The translations under genes and the position numbers were made by a program. This document shows, piece after piece, positions 24,737 to 33,178 of a stretch of 64,000 nucleotides of DNA (position 1 is the first letter of the stretch; each line of letters starts with the position of its first letter). The notes beneath the pieces are model-generated. The model ran no database searches. It worked only from the letters and a program-made list of their open reading frames with translations, and was not told where the DNA came from. This DNA is from Streptomyces cyaneus (GTDB taxonomy: Bacteria > Actinomycetota > Actinomycetes > Streptomycetales > Streptomycetaceae): assembly GCF_004028635.1 (NCBI RefSeq), contig NZ_ML138678.1, positions 186,001-250,000 on the forward strand. The letters are read 5' to 3'.

Positions 24737-27700
24737 CTACTTCTCAGTTACCCCCGCGGAATCGAACGTCGCCACCTCGTGCATCGCCCTCGCCGTGCTC
24801 TGCACCAACGGCAGGGCCAGCAGCGCGCCCGTGCCCTCGCCCAGCCTCAGGTCCAGGTCGACCAGGGGCCGCAGGCCCAGCTTGTTGAGGGCGGCCACGT
24901 GGCCGGGCTCGGCGCTGCGGTGGCCCGCGATGCAGGCCGCGAGGACCTCGGGGGCGATCGCGCGGGCGACCAGGGCGGCGGCGCCGGCGCTGACGCCGTC
25001 CAGGATCACCGGCGTGCGCAGGGACGCGCCGCCCAGCAGGAGGCCGACCAGCGCGGCGTGCTCGAAGCCGCCGATCGCCGCCAGGACGCCGATGGGGTCG
25101 GCCGGGTCGGGCTGGTGAAGCTCGATGGCCCGGCGGACGACCTCGGTCTTGCGGGCGAGGGTCTCGTCGTTGATGCCGGTGCCACGGCCCGTCACCTCGG
25201 CCGGGTCCGTGTCCGTGAAGACCGAGATCAGGGCGGCCGAAGCGGTCGTGTTGGCAATGCCCATCTCGCCCGTCAGCAGGGCCTTGTTACCGGCCGCCAC
25301 CAGGTCACGGGCGGTCTCGATGCCGACCTCGATGGCCTGCTTGGCCTCCTCGCGGGTCATCGCGGGGCCGGTCGTCATGTCGGAGGTGCCCGCGCGGACC
25401 TTGCGGGGCAGCAGGCCGGGGGTGGCCGGGAGGTCGGCCGCGACGCCGACGTCCACCACGCACACCTCGGCGCCCACCTGGCCCGCGAAGGCGTTGCAGA
25501 CCGCGCCGCCGCCGAGGAAGTTGGCGACCATCTGGGCCGTCACCTCCTGCGGCCAGGGGGTGACGCCCTGGGCGTGCACGCCGTGGTCGCCGGCGAAGAT
25601 CGCGACGGCCGCGGGCTCCGGGATCGGCGGCGGGCACTGGCGGGACAGGCCGGACAGCTGCGCGGAGATGATCTCCAGCATGCCGAGGGCACCGGCCGGC
25701 TTCGTCATCCGCTTCTGCCGCTCCCAGGCCTCGCCGAGCGCCTTGGCGTCCAGCGGGCGGATCTGGGCGACGGTCTCGGCGAGCAGGTCGTGCGGCTCCT
25801 CGCCGGGCAGGGCGCGACGGCCGTACGTCTCCTCGTGCACGACCCAGGAGAGCGGGCGGCGCTTGGACCAGCCGGCCTGCATCAGCTCGGGCTCGTCCGG
25901 GAACTCGTCGACGTACCCGACGCACAGGTAGGCGATGACCTCAAGGTGCTCGGGCAGGCCGAGGGCGCGGACCATCTCGCGCTCGTCGAAGAAGCTGACC
26001 CAGCCGACGCCGAGGCCCTCGGCGCGCGCAGCGAGCCAGAGGTTCTCCACCGCGAGGGCGGCGGAGTACGGCGCCATCTGCGGCTGGGTGTGCCGGCCCA
26101 GGGTGTGGCGGCCGCCGCGGGTCGGGTCGGCGGTGACGACGATGTTGACCGGGGTGTCGAGGATGGCCTCGATCTTCAGTTCCTTGAACTGCTTCGCCCG
26201 GCCCTTGGGGAGCGACTTGGCGTACGCCTCGCGCTGACGCATGGCCAGTTCGTGCATGGTCCGCCGGGTCTCGGCCGAGCGGATGACGACGAAGTCCCAG
26301 GGCTGCGAGTGGCCCACGGAGGGCGCGGTGTGGGCGGCCTCCAGGACGCGCAGCAGCACCTCGTGCGGGATCGGGTCGCTGCGGAAGCCGTTGCGGATGT
26401 CGCGGCGCTCACGCATGACCTTGAGGACGGCCTCGCGTTCGGCGTCGTCGTAGGCGGGCGCTGCCGGGCCGGTGGACTGTCTCACTTCTTCCACGGCCGT
26501 GCTCTCTTCTGCGGGGGCTTCTTGGTCTTCCTGGTCGGCGGCCCGGGTGTCCAGGTCCTCCGCGTGCTGTACGAGTTCGGGGTCGCCCTCACGGGGTGCG
26601 GGGACCGCGGCGACGGGATCCGGCGCCTCCTCTGCGGGGAGGAGCGTCGGCTGCGGCGGGGTCGGCGCGAGGTGCGGGGTGGTCGGCACCGAGCCCTCGA
26701 CCGCTACGAACTGGCCCAACGGCTGGTCGGGCGTGGGCTCCAGGGGCGTGCCGGACGGCTGTACGGCCGTGGCCTCGCCCTCGCCCGGCTCCGTGGACTC
26801 GGTGGCGGCCAGGGGCTGGAGCTGCGGGCCGGCGGGTTCGGCGACGAAGGGCTGGGGGGGCTCGGCCGGTGCGGTGTCCGACAGGGTCGGTTGCGGGTCG
26901 GTGGAGTCCGGGGCGGCGACAGTGTCCGGGGCAGCAGCGTCCGAGGCGACCGCCATGGCGAGCGGTTGGGCGGCCTCGGCCGGCACGGCGCCGGCGTCCG
27001 GGGTCTGCTGGGCGTCCGGGACCTGGGCCGCGGGGTCCGCGACGTGGGGTTGCGCGTCGGGGGCGATGGGGGCGGTGGGGGTCACGGCTACAGCCTGTGC
27101 TTCGGCGTCCACGTCCGTCGGAGTGCCCTCCTGCGTCGGCTGCTGGGCCTGCGCGAGGTCGGGGTCCTGGACGGCTTCGGGAGCCTGCGGCTGCTGCGGG
27201 GCCGGCTCGTCGGCGGGCTGGGCGACCGGGACGGGGGGCTCGCTCTGCTGCTCGGCGGCGACCTGCTCGGCGGCGGCAGATTGCGGGGTCTGCGGGGTCG
27301 GTTCGGGGGTTACGACGGCGGAGGCTCCGTCGGTGGGTGCGGTGGCGGCGTCGGCCGGCTGCGAGTCCGGTGCGATGTGCTCGGCATCCACGGGCTGGGG
27401 CGCCTGCGCGGCGTCCGGTACGGGCGGGACGGGGGCGGCCTGCGGAGTCGCCTGGGCGTCAGCCGGGGCGGCGGGCTCGGGGGCCTGTGCCTCCGGGGAC
27501 TCGGCGGGCTCGGCGGGCTCGGCGGGCTCGGCTGCGGCGGGCTCGGAGACCTGCGCCGGGGTCTCGGGCGCGGCACCCTCGGGCACGGCAGCCGATGGCT
27601 CGGGCGCGGCAGCGTCGAGAAGCTGGACGGCTTCGGGAGCGGCGGCGTCGGCGACCTGCGCGGTCTCGGGGTCGAGCACCTCGGGAACCTGCGCCGTCTC

Positions 27701-29080
27701 GGGGGCCGCCTCCTCAGCCACCTGGCCGATCTCAGCCTCGGGTGTAACGGAAGCCTGCCCGGCGTCGGCGTCGACCGCCTCGGAAACCTGAGCAGCTCCC
27801 GGCGCGGAATCCACGGCAACGGGGTCCGCCTCAGCTGCCGGGACCTCGGTCACCTGCGCGGCGGTGCTCACGGCAGTCGCGGCAGCCTCCGCGGCCTCGG
27901 CAGCCTCACCGGCAGTCAAGTCCCCCGGAGCCTGCCCGGGCTCAGCGACCTGGCCGCCGTCCGAAACATCGCCAACTACCGCGGCCTGCACGGGAACCGG
28001 GCCACCGTCACCTCCAGGCACCTGCGCGGCACCCGAGTCGGCGTCACTCGCCGGAACTTCCCCGGCGGCCGTGCCGACCTCACCCGCAGGCACCGCTACC
28101 TCGCCGGCACCGGAGTCGGCCGCATCCGTCGCAGCCTCGCCGGCATCCGCAGCAGGCGCAGCCGCCACGATCTGCTCGGCCTCGATGGCGGGCGCAGCGC
28201 CCGCAGTCTCGTCGGCACCCGGAGCAGCCGCGGCACCGGCGGCCTCTCCCGCACCCGCATCCTGCGTGGCCACCGGCATCTGAGGGGCGTCCTGGCCAGT
28301 CACCGCACCGGCCACCGGCGCGGCGTCGCCGGCCGACGGTTCCTGACCGCCGTACACGCCCTCCTGCGGGACCGGCGCACCGACCTCAGCGCCCTGAGCA
28401 GGGCCCGTCGCGGTACCGGCCTCCGTGGCCACGCGGGCCACCACCGCCTGCGCGACGCCCACCGGCTCGCCACCCGGCGGTCCGGTCGGGACAACCGTTT
28501 CGGCAGCCGGCACCTCGACGCCGACCGGCGCGGGGGCCGGCACCTGGGCCTGGACGGCGGCGTGGGCCGGGGCACCCCAGGGGGTCGCCGGCTGTGGGAC
28601 CGCTGCCTCGTGGTGCTGGGGGGCGTCGAGGTACTCGGGGCCGGTCGGGGCCGGTCCGGGCCGGCCGGCGGGTGCGCCCACGGCGCCGCGGTCGGCGAGG
28701 GAGCGGACCGGGCTGGCGGAGGCGTCGGGGATGGGCGGGCCGAGGTGCAGAGGGCGTCGGGGCGTGATGGGCGGGATCGGCGTCGTGGGGGCCGTCGGGC
28801 CCGGGAGGCGGACGGCGCTGAGGTCGACCGAGCCGCTGTCGCGGCCGGAGATCTGGTGCGCGTCCGGCTCGTGCACGGCCTCGACGACCGGCTCCGGCGC
28901 GGGCGGGGCGACCTCGTTGCCCCAGGCGCCCTGGGAGCCGGGGAGCAGCAGGTCTTCGTCCTCGGCGGTGGTCTCGGAGAGGTAGGTGTACGTACCGTGC
29001 GCCGCGGGGACGCCCGGCTGCTCCACCATGCCTGCGCTCTCCGGCAGTCCCTCGCCCGGGACCTGGCCGGTGTCGGTCAT
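24737..29080 (-). CDS. cobT: BluB-CobT fusion with a giant Ala/Pro/Glu-rich N-terminal extension
   Basis: 1447 aa. Residues 1 to about 870 are low-complexity (blocks such as AAPETAQVPEVLDPETAQV and EPAEPAEPAES), with no signal peptide. Residues about 875-1090 are a BluB/nitroreductase domain (MRERRDIRNGFRSDPIP, APSVGHSQPWDFVVIRSAET, VENLWLAARAEGLGVGWVSF), which makes 5,6-dimethylbenzimidazole from FMN. Residues about 1095-1447 are CobT (MTKPAGALGMLEIISAQL, IFAGDHGVHAQGVTPWPQEV, TGEMGIANTTASAALIS, LLLGGASLRTPVILDG), which makes alpha-ribazole phosphate. The fusion would join synthesis and activation of the lower ligand of cobalamin. The start at 29080 is the first ATG with the extension in frame; the extension's function is unknown. 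Confidence 0.9.
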   Translation of the reverse strand: MTDTGQVPGEGLPESAGMVEQPGVPAAHGTYTYLSETTAEDEDLLLPGSQGAWGNEVAPPAPEPVVEAVHEPDAHQISGRDSGSVDLSAVRLPGPTAPTTPIPPITPRRPLHLGPPIPDASASPVRSLADRGAVGAPAGRPGPAPTGPEYLDAPQHHEAAVPQPATPWGAPAHAAVQAQVPAPAPVGVEVPAAETVVPTGPPGGEPVGVAQAVVARVATEAGTATGPAQGAEVGAPVPQEGVYGGQEPSAGDAAPVAGAVTGQDAPQMPVATQDAGAGEAAGAAAAPGADETAGAAPAIEAEQIVAAAPAADAGEAATDAADSGAGEVAVPAGEVGTAAGEVPASDADSGAAQVPGGDGGPVPVQAAVVGDVSDGGQVAEPGQAPGDLTAGEAAEAAEAAATAVSTAAQVTEVPAAEADPVAVDSAPGAAQVSEAVDADAGQASVTPEAEIGQVAEEAAPETAQVPEVLDPETAQVADAAAPEAVQLLDAAAPEPSAAVPEGAAPETPAQVSEPAAAEPAEPAEPAESPEAQAPEPAAPADAQATPQAAPVPPVPDAAQAPQPVDAEHIAPDSQPADAATAPTDGASAVVTPEPTPQTPQSAAAEQVAAEQQSEPPVPVAQPADEPAPQQPQAPEAVQDPDLAQAQQPTQEGTPTDVDAEAQAVAVTPTAPIAPDAQPHVADPAAQVPDAQQTPDAGAVPAEAAQPLAMAVASDAAAPDTVAAPDSTDPQPTLSDTAPAEPPQPFVAEPAGPQLQPLAATESTEPGEGEATAVQPSGTPLEPTPDQPLGQFVAVEGSVPTTPHLAPTPPQPTLLPAEEAPDPVAAVPAPREGDPELVQHAEDLDTRAADQEDQEAPAEESTAVEEVRQSTGPAAPAYDDAEREAVLKVMRERRDIRNGFRSDPIPHEVLLRVLEAAHTAPSVGHSQPWDFVVIRSAETRRTMHELAMRQREAYAKSLPKGRAKQFKELKIEAILDTPVNIVVTADPTRGGRHTLGRHTQPQMAPYSAALAVENLWLAARAEGLGVGWVSFFDEREMVRALGLPEHLEVIAYLCVGYVDEFPDEPELMQAGWSKRRPLSWVVHEETYGRRALPGEEPHDLLAETVAQIRPLDAKALGEAWERQKRMTKPAGALGMLEIISAQLSGLSRQCPPPIPEPAAVAIFAGDHGVHAQGVTPWPQEVTAQMVANFLGGGAVCNAFAGQVGAEVCVVDVGVAADLPATPGLLPRKVRAGTSDMTTGPAMTREEAKQAIEVGIETARDLVAAGNKALLTGEMGIANTTASAALISVFTDTDPAEVTGRGTGINDETLARKTEVVRRAIELHQPDPADPIGVLAAIGGFEHAALVGLLLGGASLRTPVILDGVSAGAAALVARAIAPEVLAACIAGHRSAEPGHVAALNKLGLRPLVDLDLRLGEGTGALLALPLVQSTARAMHEVATFDSAGVTEK

Positions 29081-29448
29081 GCGTACCCCTCGCCCATCGG
29101 TTAGTGCTTCTACGACCAGCTCACCGGGGACGGCGCACCGACCGCCCCCGCAGTGAAGAACGAGCGTGCATGCCCAGCGGCACGAACGACCCGTCCAAAA
29201 AAGGCGACAAAGCCATTGAGTGGCATTGTCGTGGCCGTTCGGCCGTCGCGACAGGCTGATCCGCGACAGGCCGCTGTGGACTGCGCCACGTTGCGCGTCC
29301 TCCGGTTTCGCCGTACCACACCCACCCCAAACGGGGCGTGTTTTTCCGGACATTGACCGACGAAGTGCCGGGCGACCGAGTGCGGTACAACGATCGGCCA
29401 GCCTACCGCGCGCGGTATGACAACAGGATCACGGGGACGGGTACGCGG
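29081..29448. other. intergenic leader region upstream of bluB-cobT
   Basis: 368 bp between the CobL stop and the bluB-cobT start. It holds the T-tract hairpin (29205-29231) and two CCTGTCGCG copies at about 29250-29275 (minus strand). A short minus-strand frame beginning MALSPFLDGSF at about 29216 overlaps the hairpin and could be a leader peptide, but evidence is weak. Confidence 0.45.
29205..29231 (-). promoter_or_regulatory. hairpin with T-tract in the bluB-cobT leader (attenuator candidate)
   Basis: Stem CGACAA/TTGTCG plus inner GCCA/TGGC, followed on the minus strand by CC and TTTTTT, 125 bp before the cobT start. It has intrinsic-terminator form, rare in this genome. I could not find B12-box elements of a cobalamin riboswitch nearby. 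Confidence 0.5.
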
Positions 29449-30660
29449 TCACGCCGTGCGGTCGGGCAGTACCCCGCTGAGCAGGAACGCGACACTGCGC
29501 TCCCGCTCCGTCCAGGCCCGCGTGTCGAGTTCGACGGACTGGAGGAGGGCGCACTCGACGTCGTAGCCGTGTTGGGTCAGATCCCGTCCGACGAGCTCGG
29601 CGGCGTCGCGGGTCGCGGCATGCGTGACGATGCGCTGCGGGCGCCGGTCGGCGACGGCGGAGACGACGGCCGCTCCCCCGCCGCCGACGCGTACGACGTC
29701 CGGTTCGGCGAGGTTCTCCAGAGCGTGCGGGGCCGTGCCGTGGACGATCTGCAGCTGGACCCCGAAGCCGCGTGCGTTGGCCTCGGTGCGGGCGCAGGCC
29801 TGCGGGTCGCGGTCGACGGCGATGACGGCGGCGCCGGCCCGGGCCGCCTCGACGGCGAAGGCGCCGCTGCCGCAGCCGATGTCCCACACGAGGTCGCCGA
29901 CGCGCGGGCCGAGCCGGGCGAGTTGGGCCGCGCGCAGCGGTTCCAGTTCGCCTTCGCCCATGAGGCCGCCGTAGGACTCGGCGGGCAGGGTCCAGCCGCG
30001 CGGCGCGGCGGACGGGTCGCGGCCGGCGATCCACCCGCCGCCCTCCGTCGCTGCCACGGTGCCGCCGATGACGATGACGACGTTCGGGTCGCGCCAGGTA
30101 TGGTCGGGTGCCTTGTCGGAGGTGACGACGGTGACCTGCTCGCGTTCGGTGCCCAGTTCCTCGCAGATGACGAAGGTGCGGTGGACGCCCTCCAGGAGCA
30201 GGCCGAGTTCGGCGGGGCCGGCGCCCGGCGAGGTGAGGACGGCGACCTTGGTGTGGGCGCGGCACACATTCACCGCGCGTCGCAGGGTGCGGCGGTGTGC
30301 GACGACCACCTGTGCGTCGTCCCAGGGCATGCCGGCCCGGGCGAAGGCGGCGGCGACCGAGGAGACACCGGGGACGACCTCGACCTCCAGGCCGAACTCG
30401 GGTGCGCGCAGGGTCCGTACGACTCCGAAGAAGCCGGGGTCGCCGTCGGCGAACACCACCGCGGTGCCGCGGTGGGCGGCGATCCGGCGGGCGGCGAGGG
30501 AGACGCTGCCGAGGCGGATGCGCTCGGCGCCGGGCGGCACCTCGGGGAGCGCCAGGTGGTGGGCGGCACCGGCCACGAGCGTGGCGGCACCGAGGGCGGA
30601 GCGTGCCGCGGCGGTCAGCGGCGAGCCGTCCCAGCCGATCACCGTGACGCGGTCGGCCAT
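29449..30660 (-). CDS. cobL: precorrin-6Y C5,15-methyltransferase (decarboxylating), CbiE-CbiT fusion
   Basis: 403 aa with CCAGGAGA upstream of the ATG. The N-terminal CbiE part (about 1-200) is a tetrapyrrole methylase fold (VTVIGWDGSPL, ADGDPGFFGVVRTL, VVPGVSSVAAAFARAGMPWD). The C-terminal CbiT part (about 225-403) has the SAM-binding DIGCGSGAFAVEAARAG. Together they methylate C-5 and C-15 and decarboxylate precorrin-6Y in cobalamin synthesis. It precedes bluB-cobT on the same strand. Confidence 0.92.
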   Translation of the reverse strand: MADRVTVIGWDGSPLTAAARSALGAATLVAGAAHHLALPEVPPGAERIRLGSVSLAARRIAAHRGTAVVFADGDPGFFGVVRTLRAPEFGLEVEVVPGVSSVAAAFARAGMPWDDAQVVVAHRRTLRRAVNVCRAHTKVAVLTSPGAGPAELGLLLEGVHRTFVICEELGTEREQVTVVTSDKAPDHTWRDPNVVIVIGGTVAATEGGGWIAGRDPSAAPRGWTLPAESYGGLMGEGELEPLRAAQLARLGPRVGDLVWDIGCGSGAFAVEAARAGAAVIAVDRDPQACARTEANARGFGVQLQIVHGTAPHALENLAEPDVVRVGGGGAAVVSAVADRRPQRIVTHAATRDAAELVGRDLTQHGYDVECALLQSVELDTRAWTERERSVAFLLSGVLPDRTA

Positions 30661-30775
30661 CGTCGTCAGTCTCCTGGGTTCGCGCAGGTCGTCGTAGGTC
30701 AGCCCGAGGGGCAGGCTCCGTGAGGGTACCTGGTCGGCGTGTCGGCAGCTGCGGTGCCCGAGGATTCGCTTCCCG

Positions 30776-31408
30776 TCAGTTCCACTCGCCGAACGAGGTG
30801 AAGCCGCCGACGGTCTCGTCGCCGACGCCCTCCAGGTCCTCGGGCAGCAGGCTCCAGACGATGAGGTCGGTGCGGACGTCGGTCCACTCACCGCTGTCGG
30901 TTCGGGCGCGGGCTATCCAGGCGCCCCTCAGGACGCCCTCGCTGATACAGCCGATCTTCTGCGCCACCTGCTGGGAGGCGGTGTTGTCGGCGGCCGTGCG
31001 CAGCTCCAGCCGTTCGAACTTCTGGTCGTGGAAGAGCCACTGCGCGGTGGCGAGGGCCGCCTCGGAGGCGTAGCCCTCGCCGCGGGCCCAGGGCGCGATG
31101 ACGTAGGAGATCTCGCTGGAGCGGACGCGCCAGTTGGTGTTCTGCAGGTGCACGATGCCGACGAGACGCTGGGTGAGGAACTCCGTGACGGCGAAGACGA
31201 TGCCGCGTCCCTCGGTGCGTTCGGCGGGGGCGAGTTCGGTGATCCAGGCGCGGGCGTCGGCCTCGGTGTAGGGCTGTGGCACCGAGGTCCAGGCGGTGAC
31301 GAGTTCGTCGTTCATCATCTCGGCGAAGGCCTCGATGTCCGGTTCCTCGAAGGGACGCAGCACCAACCGCTCCGTGCTGATGGAGATGTTGGGGAAGGTG
31401 CTAGTCAT
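30776..31408 (-). CDS. GNAT acetyltransferase, RimJ/RimL-like
   Basis: 210 aa. It starts ISTERLVLRPFEEPDIEAFA, the RimJ/RimL signature, with VIAPWARGEGYASEAALATA as the acetyl-CoA loop and TAADNTASQQVAQKIGC as motif B. These enzymes acetylate protein N-termini or small amines; the substrate is unknown. It is separated from metQ by a terminator, so it is probably an independent unit. Confidence 0.88.
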   Translation of the reverse strand: MTSTFPNISISTERLVLRPFEEPDIEAFAEMMNDELVTAWTSVPQPYTEADARAWITELAPAERTEGRGIVFAVTEFLTQRLVGIVHLQNTNWRVRSSEISYVIAPWARGEGYASEAALATAQWLFHDQKFERLELRTAADNTASQQVAQKIGCISEGVLRGAWIARARTDSGEWTDVRTDLIVWSLLPEDLEGVGDETVGGFTSFGEWN

Positions 31409-31487
31409 GCGCCGCTCCGTAACCTTCGGAAAACCTTCAGGGCCTGCTGAACTGCCCAGCATGCAGCATGAAAGCACTGAACTGCAC

Positions 31488-31524
31488 CACGGGGTCCAGT
31501 CGTTGTGAAGGACTGGACCCCGTG
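31488..31524 (-). terminator. terminator of the metNIQ operon
   Basis: Perfect 14-bp stem CACGGGGTCCAGTC/GACTGGACCCCGTG with a 9-nt loop, 27 bp after the metQ stop on the transcribed strand. Confidence 0.85.
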
Positions 31525-31550
31525 CGTGGCGATACGCCGTATACGCGCCG

Positions 31551-32384
31551 TCAGAAGGCGGCGACGACCGCGCCGTCGTACTTGTCCTCGATGAACTTCT
31601 TCACCTCGGGCGAGGTGAGCAGCTTCGCCAGCTTCTGCACGCGCGGGTCGTCCTCGTTGCCCTTCTTCACGGCGAGGAAGTTGCCGTACGGGTTGTCCTT
31701 GGGCGACTCGGCGGCGATGGCGTCCTTGGCCGGGCTGAGGTCGGCCTCCAGCGCGTAGTTGCCGTTGATGACCGCGGCGTCGACGTCACCGAGGGAGCGC
31801 GGCAGCTGGGCCGCCTCGAGCTCCTTGAACTGAAGGTTCTTGGGGTTGGAGGCGATGTCCTTGGGGGTCGCTTCGTAGCCGACGCCCGCCTTCAGCTTGA
31901 TCACGCCGTTGGCTTCGAGCAGCTTCAGCGCGCGGGCCTCGTTGGTGGTGTCGTTCGGGACGGCGACCGTGGCGCCCTTCTTCAGGTCCGTGAGCTTCTT
32001 GACGCCCTGGGAGTACACGCCGAGCGGCTCCAGGTGCACCGTGGCGTTCGGGACGGCCACGATGTCGGTGCCGTTCTTCTTGTTGAAGTCGTCCAGGTAC
32101 GGCTGGTGCTGGAAGTAGTTGGCGTCGACCTCACCCTGCTGGACGGCCGTGTTCGGCGTCACGTAGTCGGTGAACTCCTTGACCTCGAGCTCGAGGCCGG
32201 CCTTCTTCGCGAGCTTGTCCTTGATGTACGTGAGGATCTCGCCCTGCGGGGTGGGCGTGGCGGCGACCTTCAGCGGGGCGCTCGCGTCGGAACCGGAGTC
32301 CTTGTCCGAGCCGCAAGCGGTGAGCCCGAGGGTGAGGGCTCCGGCGGCGAGGACGGCAGTGGTGAACTTGGCGGTGTTACGCAC
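31551..32384 (-). CDS. metQ: methionine ABC transporter substrate-binding lipoprotein MetQ
   Basis: 277 aa, GTG start. Signal peptide with lipobox LTAC (Cys24). NlpA/MetQ-type body: LKVAATPTPQGEILTYIKDK, VDANYFQHQPYLDDFNKKNG and AVINGNYALEADLSPAKDAI. It binds methionine outside the membrane and delivers it to MetI/MetN. Last gene of the operon, followed by a terminator. Confidence 0.93.
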   Translation of the reverse strand: MRNTAKFTTAVLAAGALTLGLTACGSDKDSGSDASAPLKVAATPTPQGEILTYIKDKLAKKAGLELEVKEFTDYVTPNTAVQQGEVDANYFQHQPYLDDFNKKNGTDIVAVPNATVHLEPLGVYSQGVKKLTDLKKGATVAVPNDTTNEARALKLLEANGVIKLKAGVGYEATPKDIASNPKNLQFKELEAAQLPRSLGDVDAAVINGNYALEADLSPAKDAIAAESPKDNPYGNFLAVKKGNEDDPRVQKLAKLLTSPEVKKFIEDKYDGAVVAAF

Positions 32385-32452
32385 GAAAAGTGCCTTTCCT
32401 TATGGGTGGTGCGACCCCGTGATGGGTGCCACGGGGAGATCAGGGGGGAGGC

Positions 32453-33178
32453 TCAGACGGTCTTGCTCGTCGCCGTGGACGCCTTCAGCAGCCGCAGCTT
32501 CGGTGCCGCGCCCGAGTGGCCACCCCTGCGGTGCAGGGACCGGGCCGCGTAGTCGCCGGCGAACTGGATGAGCGAGATGACGACGGCCAGGATCGCGACG
32601 GTCAGCCACATCAGCTCGGTCTCGAAGCGCTGGTAGCCGTAGCGGATGGCGATGTCGCCGAGGCCGCCGGCGCCGACCGTGCCGGCCATGGCCGAGTAGC
32701 CGATGAGGGCGACGATCGTGGTCGTGGTGCTGGCGATCAGCGAGGGCAGGGACTCGGGTACGAGGACCTTGCGTACGACGGTCCAGGTGTTGCCGCCCAT
32801 CGACTGCACGGCCTCCACGAGCCCGCCGTCCACTTCGCGGACAGCCGTCTCGACGAGGCGCGCGAAGAACGGGATCGCGCCGATCGCGAGCGGCACGATG
32901 GCGGCCTCGCGGCCGATCGTCGTCCCGGTGACCCAGCGCGTGAAGCTCATCAGCGCGACCATCAGGATGATGAACGGCATCGAGCGGGCGACGTTCACGA
33001 TCTGCCCGATGACCTTGTTGGCGAGGACGTTCTGGAGCAGGCCGCCCCGGTCGGTGAGGACGAGGAGGATGCCGAGCGGGAGGCCGCCGACGACGGCGAT
33101 GAGGGTGGACCAGCCGACCATGTAGAGGGTGTCCCAACACGCCTGCTCCAGCAGGGGCTGCATCTCGGACCAGGTCAC
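32453..33178 (-). CDS. metI: methionine ABC transporter permease MetI
   Basis: 241 aa, GTG start overlapping the metN stop (GTGA). Five hydrophobic helices and the MetI-type coupling helix EAVQSMGGNTWTVVRKVLVP; SYSAMAGTVGAGGLGDIA-like sequence (IGYSAMAGTVGAGGLGDIAI) is characteristic of the family. Forms the membrane channel for methionine uptake. Confidence 0.93.
   Translation of the reverse strand: MTWSEMQPLLEQACWDTLYMVGWSTLIAVVGGLPLGILLVLTDRGGLLQNVLANKVIGQIVNVARSMPFIILMVALMSFTRWVTGTTIGREAAIVPLAIGAIPFFARLVETAVREVDGGLVEAVQSMGGNTWTVVRKVLVPESLPSLIASTTTTIVALIGYSAMAGTVGAGGLGDIAIRYGYQRFETELMWLTVAILAVVISLIQFAGDYAARSLHRRGGHSGAAPKLRLLKASTATSKTV

Noticed and set aside
24569..29104. 1511-codon open frame on the plus strand opposite bluB-cobT
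   Set aside because: Its product is Arg/Gly/Leu-rich without domains, and the minus strand carries clear BluB and CobT motifs. The open antisense frame follows from high GC and the repetitive Ala/Pro/Glu region.
29121..29216. 31-codon frame beginning MALSPFLDGSF in the bluB-cobT leader
   Set aside because: No ribosome-binding site and basic C-terminus (SVRRPR) look random; kept only as a remark to the hairpin.
29081..29448. Cobalamin riboswitch upstream of bluB-cobT
   Set aside because: I looked for the B12 box and flanking conserved stems on the minus strand; only an isolated GCCACT occurs. The hairpin is reported instead as an attenuator candidate.
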